DNA of 38,038 bases from NCBI GenBank assembly GCA_030700105.1, contig JAUYKG010000046.1, forward strand, positions 1 to 38,038, in the 5' to 3' direction. The translations under genes and the position numbers were made by a program. The stretch comes from Candidatus Veblenbacteria bacterium (GTDB lineage: Bacteria; Patescibacteriota; Patescibacteriia; Veblenbacterales; UBA10138). The notes under the pieces were generated by a model that was not told the DNA's origin, made no database searches, and was given only the letters and a program-made list of their open reading frames with translations. Of this stretch, positions 37,650-38,038 are shown piece by piece (positions within the stretch are counted from its first letter, which is position 1; each line of letters begins with the position of its first letter).

Positions 37650-38038
37650 GATTTCCAAGTTTGAACCTTAGTGTTTGCAACGTGTTTTGACCCCCTTGGG
37701 GGTTCAGGAGGTTCAATCTTGGCAACTTGAAGGTCCATAAGAACATCAAAGACTGGCGTCCATATCGGCGTCAGTTTTTGATTTCTAACGACGAATCCCT
37801 CGAAGCAAAGCTTCATCAGCGTGCGCTTCTGATTGAATCCACTGGTTTGGAATACCCGGTCGGCATGATCGGTGAAATCCAACAGCTCATTGAACTTCTG
37901 CACGAACTTGTCCGACTTTCCCTCCATCTCACCCAAGCGACCCTGATACATCTCTTTCTCCCTTAAGAGCTCATCCTGAATCTTTATAAAGACCTCTGCG
38001 TCAATGATGCGTTTTGAGCGATCCACGACGATGTTGCG
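37628..38038 (-). CDS. Probable serine recombinase, C-terminal part (gene continues past the window edge)
   Basis: ELLDFTDHADRVFQTSGFNQKRTLMKLCFEGFVVRNQKLTPIWTPVFDVL resembles the coiled-coil/C-terminal region of large serine recombinases; frame open to the edge (RNIVVDRSKRI...); stop lies inside tRNA-Ser(GCT). Confidence 0.65.
   Translation of the reverse strand, partial: RNIVVDRSKRIIDAEVFIKIQDELLREKEMYQGRLGEMEGKSDKFVQKFNELLDFTDHADRVFQTSGFNQKRTLMKLCFEGFVVRNQKLTPIWTPVFDVLMDLQVAKIEPPEPPRGSKHVANTKVQTWKSGGEGGI

Noticed and set aside
37310-37658. Minus-strand ORFs (75 and 79 aa) over the tRNA genes
   Set aside because: They are read-through frames of the two tRNA-Ser genes (e.g. GFEPAVPLQ, GWDLNPRDPL).
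37688-37703. GACCCCCTTGGGGGTTC inverted repeat as a terminator or attachment core
   Set aside because: Lies inside the recombinase reading frame (codes EPPRGS) with a 2-nt loop and no U-run; not enough to call either.

Overview
This 38 kb window looks like a Candidate Phyla Radiation (Patescibacteria, probably Parcubacteria-like) chromosome segment. That assignment is an inference from gene content: no uL30 between S5 and L15, short operons, a LemA/HtpX pair, S23-type four-helix-bundle and coiled-coil ORFans, and dispersed CCGCC palindromes. From about 2.4 to 19.6 kb, on the minus strand, lies a fused str/S10/spc ribosomal supercluster: rpsL-rpsG-ORF-fusA-ORF-tuf-rpsJ-rplC...rplO-secY-adk-map. 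From about 19.7 to 31 kb is an accessory region. It holds a site-2 protease, rpmB, two tandem paralogous secreted proteins of about 616 aa ending in a canonical Bacteroidota-type T9SS type A C-terminal sorting domain, and a 985-aa protein with tandem Ig-like repeats. From about 31 to 37.3 kb (plus strand) are lemA, a four-helix-bundle gene inserted before htpX, clpC and comF. The window ends with two tRNA-Ser genes and the C-terminal part of a probable serine recombinase whose reading frame runs into the second tRNA. Most notable items: T9SS-CTD proteins in a CPR-like genome; the duplicated promoter/leader/terminator units around them; the recombinase/tRNA-Ser junction; an 18-bp extended acceptor stem on tRNA-Ser(UGA); a perfect 46-bp palindrome; a strand-specific wobble-paired hairpin upstream of rplC; and a 49-aa very basic ORF missing from the ORF track. 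All calls are from reading the sequence; no database search was run.
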